Source: Perca fluviatilis
Taxonomy: Eukaryota > Chordata > Actinopteri > Perciformes > Percidae
Reading direction: 5' to 3'
Length of the DNA: 64,000 nt
Assembly: GCF_010015445.1 (NCBI RefSeq)
Contig: NC_053115.1
Location: 6,749,076 to 6,813,075 of the forward strand
Shown one piece after another: positions 24,775-43,110 of this stretch. The position numbers and the translations under genes were made by a program. The notes below the pieces were generated by a model that ran no database searches, was not told the DNA's origin, and worked only from the letters and a program-made list of their open reading frames with translations. Numbering within the stretch: position 1 is the first letter of the stretch; each line of letters starts with the position of its first letter.

Positions 24775-25125
24775 GTATTCACCCTCTGTCTGAAACGCTC
24801 CGTTTTAGCAGCTGTCTCTTTAAGCCCCCTTCCCTAAATGCCCAGTCTGCTCTGATTGGTGTGTGAGAAAAATATAGCACACCTTTGCAAAAGTAGTTCT
24901 CAAGCTGTGGGTGGAGATACTCAGATTGGGGAGGGACGGTGTATTCTAATGAGCTTGCATGCAACATAGAAAGGGGAGCCAAATCTGAATGGCTTGTTGA
25001 ATCCCATGTTGGCAGCCCACAAAAAAAACTGACTGGGTTGTCTAATTTTACAGTGTGTGGCTTGGTAGGCACTCCAGATACCAATATGTATGTGCACAAG
25101 CACAAAAGGTGAGATTTTCATGATA
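24775..25125. repeat. Probable miniature interspersed element
   Basis: The blocks CTGTCTGAAACGCTCCGTTT and CAGTCTGCTCTGATTGG resemble a widely dispersed teleost miniature element. No second copy lies in this window, so this rests on memory of the family. Confidence 0.3.
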
Positions 25126-25336
25126 TGCCTTAATTCAAGTTTTTGCCCATCTTATTATTTGACCAGTAATATATGGCTTTGTTTTGGTTTGTTTTACTTT
25201 GGTATTTCTATTGTGTTTTTTGGGACAGTACATTTTATGCACAGGGATCTAATGCACTCTGAGAAAAACTCAAAGATATACATGAGTTTTGGTTATTTTC
25301 AGTGCGTTATATATATTTTATATGTATATACTGTAT

Positions 25337-25341
25337 ATATA

Positions 25342-25388
<47 letters not shown>
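25337..25388. repeat. (TA)n microsatellite
   Basis: TA units with two TTAA interruptions. Confidence 0.9.
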
Positions 25389-25394
<6 letters not shown>

Positions 25395-26207
25395 TCCTGT
25401 TTTAAGCTGCTACAACAATATTACAGTTTTTGCCAATTGCTTACACACTGAAATCAAAAGTATTACACAATTATCAAAACCTTATAGTGTGACAAGCCAG
25501 ACCCACCCTGGCTGCAAATTACATTTGCTGCCGCTAGGGTGCGTCTAGATTTGTAGGCTAAAGACCTTACACTCAAGGAGCAAAACATTGGCCCAGATGT
25601 GCACCACCATAAGCACAATGTCAGCCTCACACTTTTTTTCAAAACACTAAACACACTTGTATACAGTAGACACAGAAGAATATCATGATGCCACTTCTTT
25701 GCAATTCCAAAGCACTGACACAGCCATCAGGTGCACAAACACATGATTGTTTCATTGTAGACACACCAATCAGGTTTAGGCACTATGAAAATGCAGCAGG
25801 TAAGTCTAGTATTTTCAGTACTGTAGTTTCAGTTTTTTGGGGGGGTGTGGCCTTGACCAACTGCCACTTTGCTCGTTTGAAAGCCATGATGTCTCTCTCT
25901 CATGGGTGGGCCAAATTCTCTGGGCGGGCAAAGCAGAGAAAGGGGAGGTTCTCCTTATGACCTCATAAGGAGAAAGTGTGAAAACGGTGCAGACCCTATT
26001 CCATTCATCCATAATTTACAATGCGTATTATTGTAGTCTGTCTTTTCAATCTTTTACTTTTACTACTTTAAGGACATTTATCTGTTTACTTATGTTTTTA
26101 CTTAAACTTTTTCAATGTAAGACTTTTACTTGCTACAGAGTATTTTTACAGTGTAGTGGGCTAAACAGTCTATGAGGGGCTAAGTGAAAAATCGGGATAG
26201 CCTAGGC

Positions 26208-26388
26208 CAGTGTTTCTCACATGGGGGTACGTGTACCCCTAGGGGTACTTTGGAGTACTGCAGAGGGTACGTGAAATTTTTGCAAAAATGCTAATTTCAC
26301 CAAAAATGTTTTGCGCTGGTCAGGGGGTACTTGGCTTAAAAAAGCAATTCAAAGGGGGTACAATATGAAAAACGTTTGAGAAACACTG
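26208..26388. mobile_element. hAT-type MITE with perfect 8-bp target duplication
   Basis: The 181-bp element begins CAGTGTTTCTCA and ends TGAGAAACACTG (12-bp inverted ends, CAGTG termini typical of hAT). It is flanked by GCCTAGGC at 26200-26207 and 26389-26396. It lies about 360 bp upstream of the arl8b start codon. Confidence 0.92.
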
Positions 26389-26650
26389 GCCTAGGCTACT
26401 TCCTCTACCACAAATGGGGTGACATTGAGTTGCCATAGATCTGAAATCCTGTCTGACCAGTTCTGAAGACAGAGCAGTGTTGAGACAGTATGTAAAACCT
26501 TTTTACACAGTCTATGGTAAAAAAAAACAACTATAAACTCGTTCTTCTCAAAAGGAAAAGTTACAGTCAGGATCCCGTTTAAGCGTGCGCGCTCCCGAGA
26601 GGTTCATGCACTTCTCAGTACGCACGCGCAGGCAATAGCAACAGAGTAGA

Positions 26651-26658
26651 TCACATGA
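26651..26658. promoter_or_regulatory. Candidate M-box (TCACATGA) in the arl8b 5' flank
   Basis: TCACATGA is the reverse complement of the TCATGTGA M-box bound by MITF/TFE bHLH-ZIP factors that drive lysosomal genes. It sits 94 bp before the arl8b ATG, just after a CpG-rich patch (about 26575-26635). Arl8b is a lysosomal protein, so the site is plausible; function is inferred. Confidence 0.4.
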
Positions 26659-26751
26659 TATGACAAGGCAGCTAGCTACTTCCTATGTGGACAGCTAGCC
26701 AGTTCACATCCAGACTGCTACACAGAGACTGCGACTACCTTCACATCCAAG

Positions 26752-34115
<7,364 letters not shown>

Positions 34116-34469
34116 AAATGAAGCGCCCTGCCCCCCAGTTGCAGCTCTGGCCTCAGCCCCCTAATAGTCATGGGACCTCGACAGCCATCCTTTCCACTGC
34201 CTCTGTGAAGTAATTCCAGCTATCTGCCCACTACCGTCAGCACCTGCACCACCCAGTACACTACCATAGATGTGTAGCCCCTGTACAGCACTACCGCCAC
34301 CCCAACTATCTGGAGTCTTGAAAAGTTGTTTCAGTACTGTGCTAGAAGGTGGATTGTCTACCCATCATGCCTTATCGCCAGTCATTACAGACATGCTTCG
34401 TGTTTGTTTTAAAAAAATTCTTTTAATAGCTTCTGTTCCCTTTGAAACAAGAGTCTAAAGGCCTTTTTT

Positions 34470-35225
34470 TAACAGTCGCCGTTCCCGACCTGTCGCGCGA
34501 CATTGTGACGTCAAAATGACGTAGCTCTCGCTGGCGTGCCAGGATTTAAAGTACCACTCTATTTTATTTTTTTTCAGCGGCTCGCGACAAAGCGGAAACA
34601 GGACGCATGGACGAGTTCTCTCGTAAACCTACTGGGTTAACCCTTGTGTTGGAAGGACAACACAAGGGTTATGTACTTCCGTTTACTGTGTTGAGAATTG
34701 CTCTCTAAACCCGGTCTCTTGTTAAGTAAGTAAAGTTTATTTCTAGAGAACATTTAAACACCGTTTAAGCTGACCAAAATGCTGTACAGAAAAGCACTAA
34801 GGTGCTGTATAAGAAGAGTTCTGTTATGGTGAATGAAAGGCTTGATCCGACGAAGGAGGTCATCGAATCGTTGTGCAGACATTCTGAAGTAGTCTATCAT
34901 CCTCATTTGTCTCACGAGGATATTGAGCTCACCATATTTGTGTTTGGCGTTACTCAAAGGATGAACATTCCACCTTCTTTTTCTTTGTGTTTTTTTTTTG
35001 CAAGCAGGCTCAAAAGCAGCTGTTCTTCCTCATCCATTGACTCCGAATTTATCATCTTATCCTAGTCCGTAGAAATAGCAAAAGTCGGTAGCCTTTCCTC
35101 AGTTGCGACACCTCTGTTCAGGAGAAGACGGCAACTAGTGTCGCGCCTGCCACGCGTGACTATAAACAGTTACGGCGCTCCCATGACGTCACACTGTCGC
35201 GCGAATGGCGAGTATACTGCACGTT
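34470..35225 (-). mobile_element. PIF/Harbinger-like transposon remnant
   Basis: The inner left end has TCGCGCGACATTGTGACGTCA; the right end, on the opposite strand, has TCGCGCGACAGTGTGACGTCA. These are near-identical inverted blocks 600 bp apart. The interior encodes on the minus strand a short Harbinger-type transposase N-terminus. A perfect 13-bp-stem hairpin (AACCCTTGTGTTG) sits at 34640-34671. Exact termini are uncertain. Confidence 0.6.
34754..35050 (-). pseudogene. HARBI1/PIF-type transposase N-terminal fragment
   Basis: On the minus strand, YGELNILVRQMRMIDYFRMS then AQRFDDLLRRIKPFI matches the pattern (E-Y-x2-L-V-x2-L-R ... Y-F-R-M-S-x2-F-D-x-L-L) of Harbinger transposases and HARBI1. 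An acidic start (SMDEEEQLLLSLLAKK) upstream is out of frame with it, so it is broken. No DDE domain remains. Confidence 0.6.
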
Positions 35226-35264
35226 TAACGATGTTACAGTGCGCTGTCCCCCCAGCTACACTAG

Positions 35265-35697
35265 GACGGATCTGGTCTGGCTATCACCAGACCAAGCTCA
35301 ATCTTCTAAGATTGAACATTAGTCTGGGGAGTGTGCTCTGACTATTCTACTGTACAAGAGGCGTGATCAACGGGCATAGTTCAAATGACTCTGTGCGCAG
35401 TTGGGTTGAAGTCCTTCAACCAATCAGACCAACGTAGCAGCGACAGCGGCATCAACGGGTTGCTGCGCTTCGGTGGCCGCTATGTTGAATGTAAACAAGA
35501 AGCTGCTTGGTCGCTTCTCTCTCGCCACCGTGATAACCAGCCAATAGCGCGCCAGGTGGATAAGCCAGTTTGTGATTGGTCCCCGCAAAATTGTAACGGA
35601 AGCAGGATAGATAAACGTACAGGCTTCCAGCCTGAGCTGCAGGACGGAATCAAATCGCCGGCAGATCGGGCTGGGTTTACCCGGTCTAGGGTGGACC
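35265..35697. repeat. Probable miniature element
   Basis: It starts GGATCTGGTCTGGCTATCAC and ends with GGGCTGGGTTTACCCGGTCT. It is GC-rich against an AT-rich background and includes two inverted CAATAGC/ATTGG-type words, as in teleost miniature elements. Open frames on both strands across it are not genes. Confidence 0.4.
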
Positions 35698-37190
35698 TCC
35701 TCCACATTTAAACATCCGTTCTGTTGCTTGTCAACATGTGGTGTTTACGTGACAAGGTTGTGATTGTAGTTTTTAACAGTTATTTGCCAAATGATGAGCT
35801 TGTGCTAATACCTTTTTTTTATTTTTTATTCTTGATTTAAATCTTCGCAATATAGCCTGCATTTTATTTGCTGGCGTGAGAAAGTATATATTTTATGAAG
35901 TGACTACAGTCAAAGTTTACACATAAGGTGAAGATGAATAGAAGGTAAGACTGTGAATGGTTTTGTCCGAGGCAAAATCCTAAGATAGGTCAGCAGAGTT
36001 TTAAGTGCCTTCGGCTAAGTGTGCGTTCCAATCAGATTGCCCAATGCAACTTCTAACCCACTATTATAAATAAACACTTTTTACAGCCGCAACATAAATC
36101 TCCTTGATCACACTTAACCCCACCCCTCGACGATCTCATTTTATGTTTTCTAATCTCATGCTCTCATGCGTATTATGTCTAAAAAAAAAAATAAAAAAAA
36201 AAGAGAGAAAGAAAAATGAGAAATGAAGTTATGGTTGATGTGAGGTGAATGAGAAAATATTACATTTGGTTTGGGTGGTGTGTACTTTGAATGCTGTTTC
36301 ACGTGAAGCCTGTGACACTTTAATGAAGCTTGAAATGGGGGCTAACTTTTTTTCTTGCAGTTCTCAGGTTGTTAAAGGATTTTTTTAAATATTTTTTTTA
36401 CATTTTTTTTTTTTAATTGTCTGAACACAGTATGGGTGTGCCCAAGTGTTTCAAAATCCCCATTTTGTCCGGGTTGGATAACAGAAAGCCAGTGTTAAGT
36501 CATGATGACTGAGCTTATGGAGAACGGAAGACAGTCCATTAGTTCCAAGCGTCGGATGCTGGATGTCATCCATGGCTTGCCACGCCCTTTGTCTCAAGCC
36601 TGATGTCTTTTTGTAGAAGCCTTAGCAGCCCGAAGGACAACACTGTCTCATCTAAAAGCGATGTATTGATCATTTCCTTTGAGCGACAAGACAATGATTT
36701 GTCACAGGTTTGATTACAGATTGATTATTAAACTGCCCCTTTGCTTGGCCAGTGCTTCTTGATCAATTTATCAAGTATTTTTGTGTGCGAGTGTTGCTGG
36801 AGGACAGTTATCCCTTGTGCTACAATGCTGTATGGCTACGTGGCTTCTGCATTTTACTGTAATGTTTTCTACAAATCCATCGCACACTTTACTGTCTGTT
36901 ATCTCACATGTTCTGCGTCTGTATCGTCGTAAATCCTAAATGTCGATTGTTGGGACCGCAGCAGTGAGGGGCTGTCAAATTTGGGTGACTGTGGGTTATT
37001 TGGGGAAAAAGCTTTGTTACCTGTGTAATAATATAGCCTATTTGTATGTGCATGTGCTGAACTTGCTGAACACATTCAATCGCAGACTTTGTAAATAAGA
37101 TTAGCATTTTTATTTCACCAAATGCTCTCCTGTAGATGTCATGCATTCTTTCCCTGTGATTGCTAATAAATTTGTGTTTTATTTTTAAGG

Positions 37191-40100
37191 ATTTTAAGTT
37201 TGGCATCCAAATTCTTTCGGAGTGTGGTCAATTTAGTTTGTCACCACTAGGTGGAAGCAGAGGACTTTGGAAGGATAATAGTAAAGTTGTGGGAGCTTTA
37301 AAGTCTCTACAGACTGTAAACTCTCTAGTTTCACCTGAAGTTCTCCTTTGGTGCATCATACTGCTTTCCTCTTTTTTTTTTTTTTATACATAGTGGTTAT
37401 CCAATCCAACTTTATTTGTAAAGCACATTTAAAACAACCAGTTTGACCAAAGTGCTGGACATTGACATTGATTATAGTAGGGCAGTGTTTCAGTGTATGC
37501 CTGGCAAATGGCGATCTTTAAGAGAAGTTTATAGGTGTAAGTAGAAGTTAAGAGTGAGATGACCGATTCCAGCTCAGTTTTCAGTTTCTCACTTGTTACT
37601 TGAACCTTCACAGCACCTTTTACCCACAAAACATTTCATAAGGAGATGATCATCAGGCAGCATACCTGCGCCCACAATTCCCATGATAATTTCCATACGC
37701 AGACTTAACATTGTGCTACCTTTGTGGATAGATATGGTTCTGTATTTTCCATTAAGCAGCTATTGTTGCGTACAGATCCCATAATAGACGATTAACACCT
37801 CCTCAGTGGTTCTTGGCAGAAGAAGAATGTCTATTATGCATAGGAATTTAACACGGTGCTAAGCAGAATGCTAAGACGAGCACAGGAAGTGTGTCACAAG
37901 CTAGGGGGCAATAAAGCAAGCCGTGTTCCCGCAGCTGGCGCTGCACAGAGCCGTCGGGAGGGGGGGGGCTGTGCTGTTAAAGCAAGAACACCTAAATTAA
38001 TCTCATTTGTTAAACGCAGCTTTTAAAGAACAGCTGCTGCCATTTATCGTATACCAGGGCAGTTAGAACGTGTGGACAGATCTAGGTGTTATCCGATGAA
38101 TTCCATGGGTCAGAGGAGACCGTGGCGTGTATGTCTGCACGGGAACTTCACATTCGTATGTATGTGTGGGGTTTGCATTTGCAAACGACCGCACGTTATT
38201 AAGTAGTGGTTACAAACACGCCACAGGGATTTATGTGAGGAGGTCACGGAGAAGACCCAGAGGCGTGAGATACTATTAATGTAGTTACACGCCATTACCG
38301 ATGGGCTCATTAGGTATACAACTTGTTTTGCACCTAGCACCTGTCACAACTGTGCTATTTGCATTTCTTAAACGTCCAAACGCATTGGCCAGTCCTATGA
38401 ATGACTATTCATCACCAAAATTACAAGGGCTGCTGTAAATTATGAAATATTTGTCCAGACATGATTCACTCCCTCATAGCTTTCACTCTACTTAATTACT
38501 ACAACTCAGAGTTTAATAAATCCGCTCTAAAACCTTGATGGATGTCTTACATTATGAGGATGTAACCCAATTTTCAACAGGGCTGCTCGTAACGATATAA
38601 TCAGGAACACGTCTACATAGCACTGTGGGTAGTCCGCTGTGTTATAATGCATTGTGGTCCAAATAATGTCAACGTTTTAGCTTACCCTAAATTAATATTT
38701 GAACCTTTGCAACATGAAACAACCGTTTGACATCACAGGTATCTATTCAGCTTCCTGTCTAAATAATTCCTGTCTAATGCACATAAACGGTTCATGATTG
38801 AAGCTGCTGCCACTTGCGTACATACACTGGCAGAATACATACATACAACATAACAGCCCTGGACAGTCTCACTTAACAGTCGGTGCAGGAAGCCTGCGCT
38901 TTACTTTTGCTCAATTGCTGTAACACGCCAACACATCCCACCTAGTTTATGCACCCTCATAATCATTTATTGTACATATCATGTGCAGAAATGTGCAAAG
39001 GAGCGGTCACCTTGTTAGCTGTGTATGTCACTAGGACATTTTTTACAATGAGAAAATGTTTATTGTCTGTCCGATCAAAGATTGTTTTTGATAGCGTATG
39101 ATTTATATGTGTCTGTGTGTATCTGGTTTATTTAGCATGCAGTCTTGACGCATTAACTACTGTGCTATCCCTATCGAGACTGAAGCATACCCATTACCTT
39201 CCTCCTCTCTCTAATTCCCTGTGTCACTACAAACTGTTTTTATATCTTCCAGACAGGCCTGCAACACTATTTAGTTCACTTCCAGCATTTAGACTTTAAG
39301 ATCATAATGTTTATGATATAAAGCATTTTCAGTGCACCCACAGAGCATCTCACCAAATCCCCCAAGCTGTGAACATGTGGTTCTCAAGGTGAAGGTCTTT
39401 TCATGTCTGATTTACGGCACCTGTATCAGAATGAGTTTCAAACAGCAAGATATTAAATCTAAAATTCAGCAGAGAATTACAAAGCGATGCAGCCGGACTT
39501 GGTGGAATCTGACAGGAAGCGTGGTTGGAGCTACTCTTTCAACAACATGTTGTGCTCAGTTTTCAATACATATGTGCAACATGAAAACAGTCATTCATAT
39601 TTAAGACGTGATTTCACATTGGCCCAGGCATCAGTCGTTTGTTTTTTTACTGCTGTTTGCCAGTAAGTCCTCTTTGTTCATATGACCGCGATGACATCAG
39701 AGCACCACTGTCTTTAGCTGAGCTAACTGTGGGGTAATTTGTCCTGGGATCTTAAAGCCTCTGTTTTATGAGACGTAAATAAGTTGTTCCAAAGTTGTTA
39801 AACTATAGTTTGGGGATTAGAGGTTGGAAGCCCCAGCATCAGCAGGCATCTGCAAACACTTCATTCAGGTCCCAGTGTGGACCATAATTTGGCACTAATC
39901 ACTATGTGTGGAATGTCACATGATTCATACAGAGCTGCATGGCACGTATCGCCATCCCTTACTGCTCCACACCCTGTAAAAGACAGATGGTGACATGCAC
40001 ACACAGCATTTATAAGACTCTTTATAAGACTCCATAGACAAATACATACCTCAATTAGCGGGTTGACCTCGGCCATTTACCGTGTTTGACCCAATGTGAT

Positions 40101-41512
40101 TTTCAGTTCAGCTGTTTTTAAATAATCTCATTTGATGATTTTTTCCATCACATTTTGATAGTTATTTCATTTCCTTTAAAGACAAGTAATAACAATATGA
40201 AATTTTGCTTAGAGCAGCAGCAGATAATTAGTAGCCCTGTCAGCGACATGACATTATGGATTGTAATGAAGGTCTGTTGGTTGGTCCACCACTTTGGACA
40301 GACTGAGGCTGTGTTCGATACCACTCCCTCCCTCACTTATGCACTACTTTGTATATAACAGCACCTAAATAGTTTACTCAACAGTGACCAGTACAATGAA
40401 ATTGCGGACACTTGAATCATCATTTTGCAACATCACTGACAGCTCTTGAGTCACAATTATCTTCTTAAAATGTCGAGCATTGCATTGTGGGATTGTTAGC
40501 AGAAAGTCCATGCCGTGGACACTACACGTTCTTCATTCAATTGTGGAATTTTTGACGGCATTATAGTTGATACATTCACAATTTAGACATTCATACATAG
40601 AGATGGCATACAAATATACTGCACTATATGGTAAATTGGGAGTCATTTTGGACCCAGCCTGAAATACATTAACAACTATTGTCTGGATCGCGCTAAATGT
40701 CCTAAAATGGTTGCAACTTAACCATCTTCTTATGTTTTATACATGGAACACTGAGGTTTTAGTTTGAGTGGTGGCGAGCCATAACAGAAAACCACTGTTT
40801 GAGTGTCAAACGAGAAGTTACTTTCCATTTGACGTAAACCATGACTTTCTCTTCTTTTTTTGTGATTGTGGTAGTGCAGAAAAGCTGCTGAGACCTCCAA
40901 ATGCAATAAATCCATTTCCACTCAGTGCAAGTAATCTTTCAGGTCCATTCTGTTATCCGGCGTCCTCTCAGATAGCCGGCTCTCCTGTGGACGCTTTCAT
41001 ACTCTCACCTCCCTGCCTCGGCTCTGACACTCTCCTCTCCTCAGATTCCATTAAAAATCCTAACTTCAGCTCCTGGGGCTCTGATCAAATAGGGCGGCTA
41101 ATGCATTTTTCCTGCGTTTTGATTTTTTTACCAATGTACCGCATATTTACATATAGATTGAGTATTTATCATTCTGCATTTTAAGGCAGATTCACTGTAG
41201 TCCACTTTATAACCATGTTGGATTTATGTATATTTAATGAAAAGTTGATGTAGAGAGTGTAATTCTTTGAACAAGGGAGTATACTTGGTATGTGGGGTGA
41301 ATAGTAATGCAGCGGCTGTGAACAACTGAACTTGTAAGTCTTCAAGTGTCTTTGGTGTGGTTAAGTCAGTTTTTAGTCAGTTTGGTCAGTATAATGTCCT
41401 TTGCACCTCTACTCTCAGTAGCTGCATTGGTCCGCCAACATCGTGTGATTAAGGATATCAAATACCAATCGTCACTTTCTTTATCCTGCTCTAAAAGCAG
41501 ACGGAAGTGACA
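37191..41512. other. Intergenic stretch without a supported gene
   Basis: No exon, repeat family or long microsatellite recognised. The sequence looks mostly unique. Parts could be conserved non-coding elements, but this cannot be judged from a single sequence. Confidence 0.5.
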
Positions 41513-42049
41513 TACAGTACAGGCCAAAAGTTTGGACACACCTTCTCATTCAATGTGTTTCCTTTTTATTTTCATGACTATTTACATTGTAGATTCTCAC
41601 TGAAGGCATCAAAACTATGAATGAACACATATGAAATTATGTACTTAACAAAAAAAGTGTGAAATAACTGAAAACATGTCTTATATTTTAGATTCTTCAA
41701 AGTAGCCACCCTTTGCTTTTTTATTAATAAGGGAAAACATTCCACTAATTAACCCTGACAAAGCACACCTGTGAAGGTAAAACCATTTCAGGTGACTACC
41801 TCATGAAGCTCATTGAGAGAACACCAAGGGTTTGCAGAGTTATCAAAAAAAGCAAAGGGTGGCTACTTTGAGGAATCTAAAATATAAGACATGTTTTCAG
41901 TTATTTCACACTTTTTTGTTAAGTATAATTCCATATGTGTTCATTCATAGTTTTGATGCCTTCAGTGAGAATCTACAATGTAAATAGTCATGAAAATAAA
42001 GAAACACATTGAATGAGAAGGTGTGTCCAAACTTTTGGCATGTACTGTA
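41513..42049. mobile_element. Tc1-like internal-deletion derivative (MITE) with ~200-bp inverted repeats
   Basis: It begins TACAGTACAGGCCAAAAGTT and ends in the complement (ACTTTTGGCATGTACTGTA), bounded by TA. The arms (about 41513-41740 and 41845-42049) include ATTCAATGTGTTTCC and AAAGTAGCCACCCTTTGC in inverted copies. Only about 100 bp separate them, so the transposase gene is gone. Confidence 0.92.
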
Positions 42050-42158
42050 GGTCATTAGCCACAACACACAAGTCATACATATTCCCTGAGGCAATCTCTC
42101 TTCCACTGGGATGCCAAGCACATAGAGTCCAGAGAAATAATTACTACCATTAGCACAG

Positions 42159-43110
42159 TTAAAGGAACAGTTCAACATTTTGGGAAAATGGTAAAAATAT
42201 TTTCTTTCTAGAGGATAGGATCAATACCCATCTCTTATACAGTATGTCTGTTAAGTATAAGCTACTCCCAGGAGGTGTTTATCTTAGATTAGCATAAAGA
42301 CTGGGAAACAACTATCCTGGCTCTGTCTAAAGGTTGCAAAATCTCCATTGCACTTCACATACCCTTTTGTTTTAACACTTTTTTGTACAGATTAAACAAA
42401 TAACATCTAATGTGTTAATTAGTGAGCTTTTGAGGTACTGGTGTGCTGATTGTGTTACCTTCGGAGAGACAGGCTACCTCTTTCTGGTCTTTATGCTAAG
42501 CTAAGCTAATTTGCTGCTGGCAGGAGATTCATATTAAAATGGACATATTAATCAGTCCTTCCAGAAAAATTTTTTTGTGATTGTTGCGGGCAAAAATCCT
42601 TGATTATGCGGCACGTTTTCTTAAAAAATGCGATGAGATATGCGGGATATTTATGCAATTTTATGAACTTAGGAATTTAGGAACTTGCAAAAACTGCGGT
42701 TTGATGAAAAAGAGAAAAAAAATGATTCCCCCAACACCCTGCTTTTCGATGATGTTCACGTCGCGTAATTACGTCACTTCATAACGTTCCCATGGCAACA
42801 GGGGAAAATGGCTGCTCTTGTGTGAAGTAAACGCAAAATGTTTCAACTTTCTGCAAAGATATATGTGTTTTTGCAACGAAAATGCGGGGATTATGAAAAC
42901 ATGCAAGCCCCACATATTTTGCGTGGAAATCGTCAATTTATGCGGCGAAAGTGCGGCGTATTTTAAAAAATGCGGCCCCGCATAAATATGCGGACTTTGG
43001 CTGATTATGCATTGAATTATGCGATCGCATAATCACGTTTTCCTGGAGGGACTGGTTAATTAGGACTGATATCAATCTTCTCACCTGGCTCTTGGCAAGA
43101 AAGTTAACAA
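42159..43110. mobile_element. TTAAAGG-type MITE split by a second element
   Basis: The left end TTAAAGGAACAGTTCAACAT and the internal words TTAGCATAAAGACTGG and CTTCTCACCTGGCTCTTGGC show kinship with the outer element at 45368-46951 (TTAGCATAAAGACTAG; TTGCTTTCTTGCCG on the opposite strand). The right end is degraded. The block 42554-43053 is inserted in it. Confidence 0.6.
42554..43053. mobile_element. 500-bp MITE with AGTCC(T/C)TCCAG ends
   Basis: It begins AGTCCTTCCAGAAAA and ends TTTTCCTGGAGGGACT (inverted, one mismatch plus one indel). The interior is full of ATGCGG/GCGGCA words and the palindrome TTATGCGATCGCATAA near the right end. TTAAT occurs next to both borders. Superfamily not assigned. 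Confidence 0.75.

Larger units (their letters stand above)
34116..37190 (+). other. arl8b: Probable arl8b 3' UTR
   Basis: ARL8B has a long 3' UTR in mammals. The first strong signal after the stop is AATAAA at 37165-37170, in TTGCTAATAAATTTGTGTTT, so the UTR may span about 3 kb and include the Harbinger-like remnant and the element at 35265-35697. An earlier end cannot be excluded. Confidence 0.45.
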
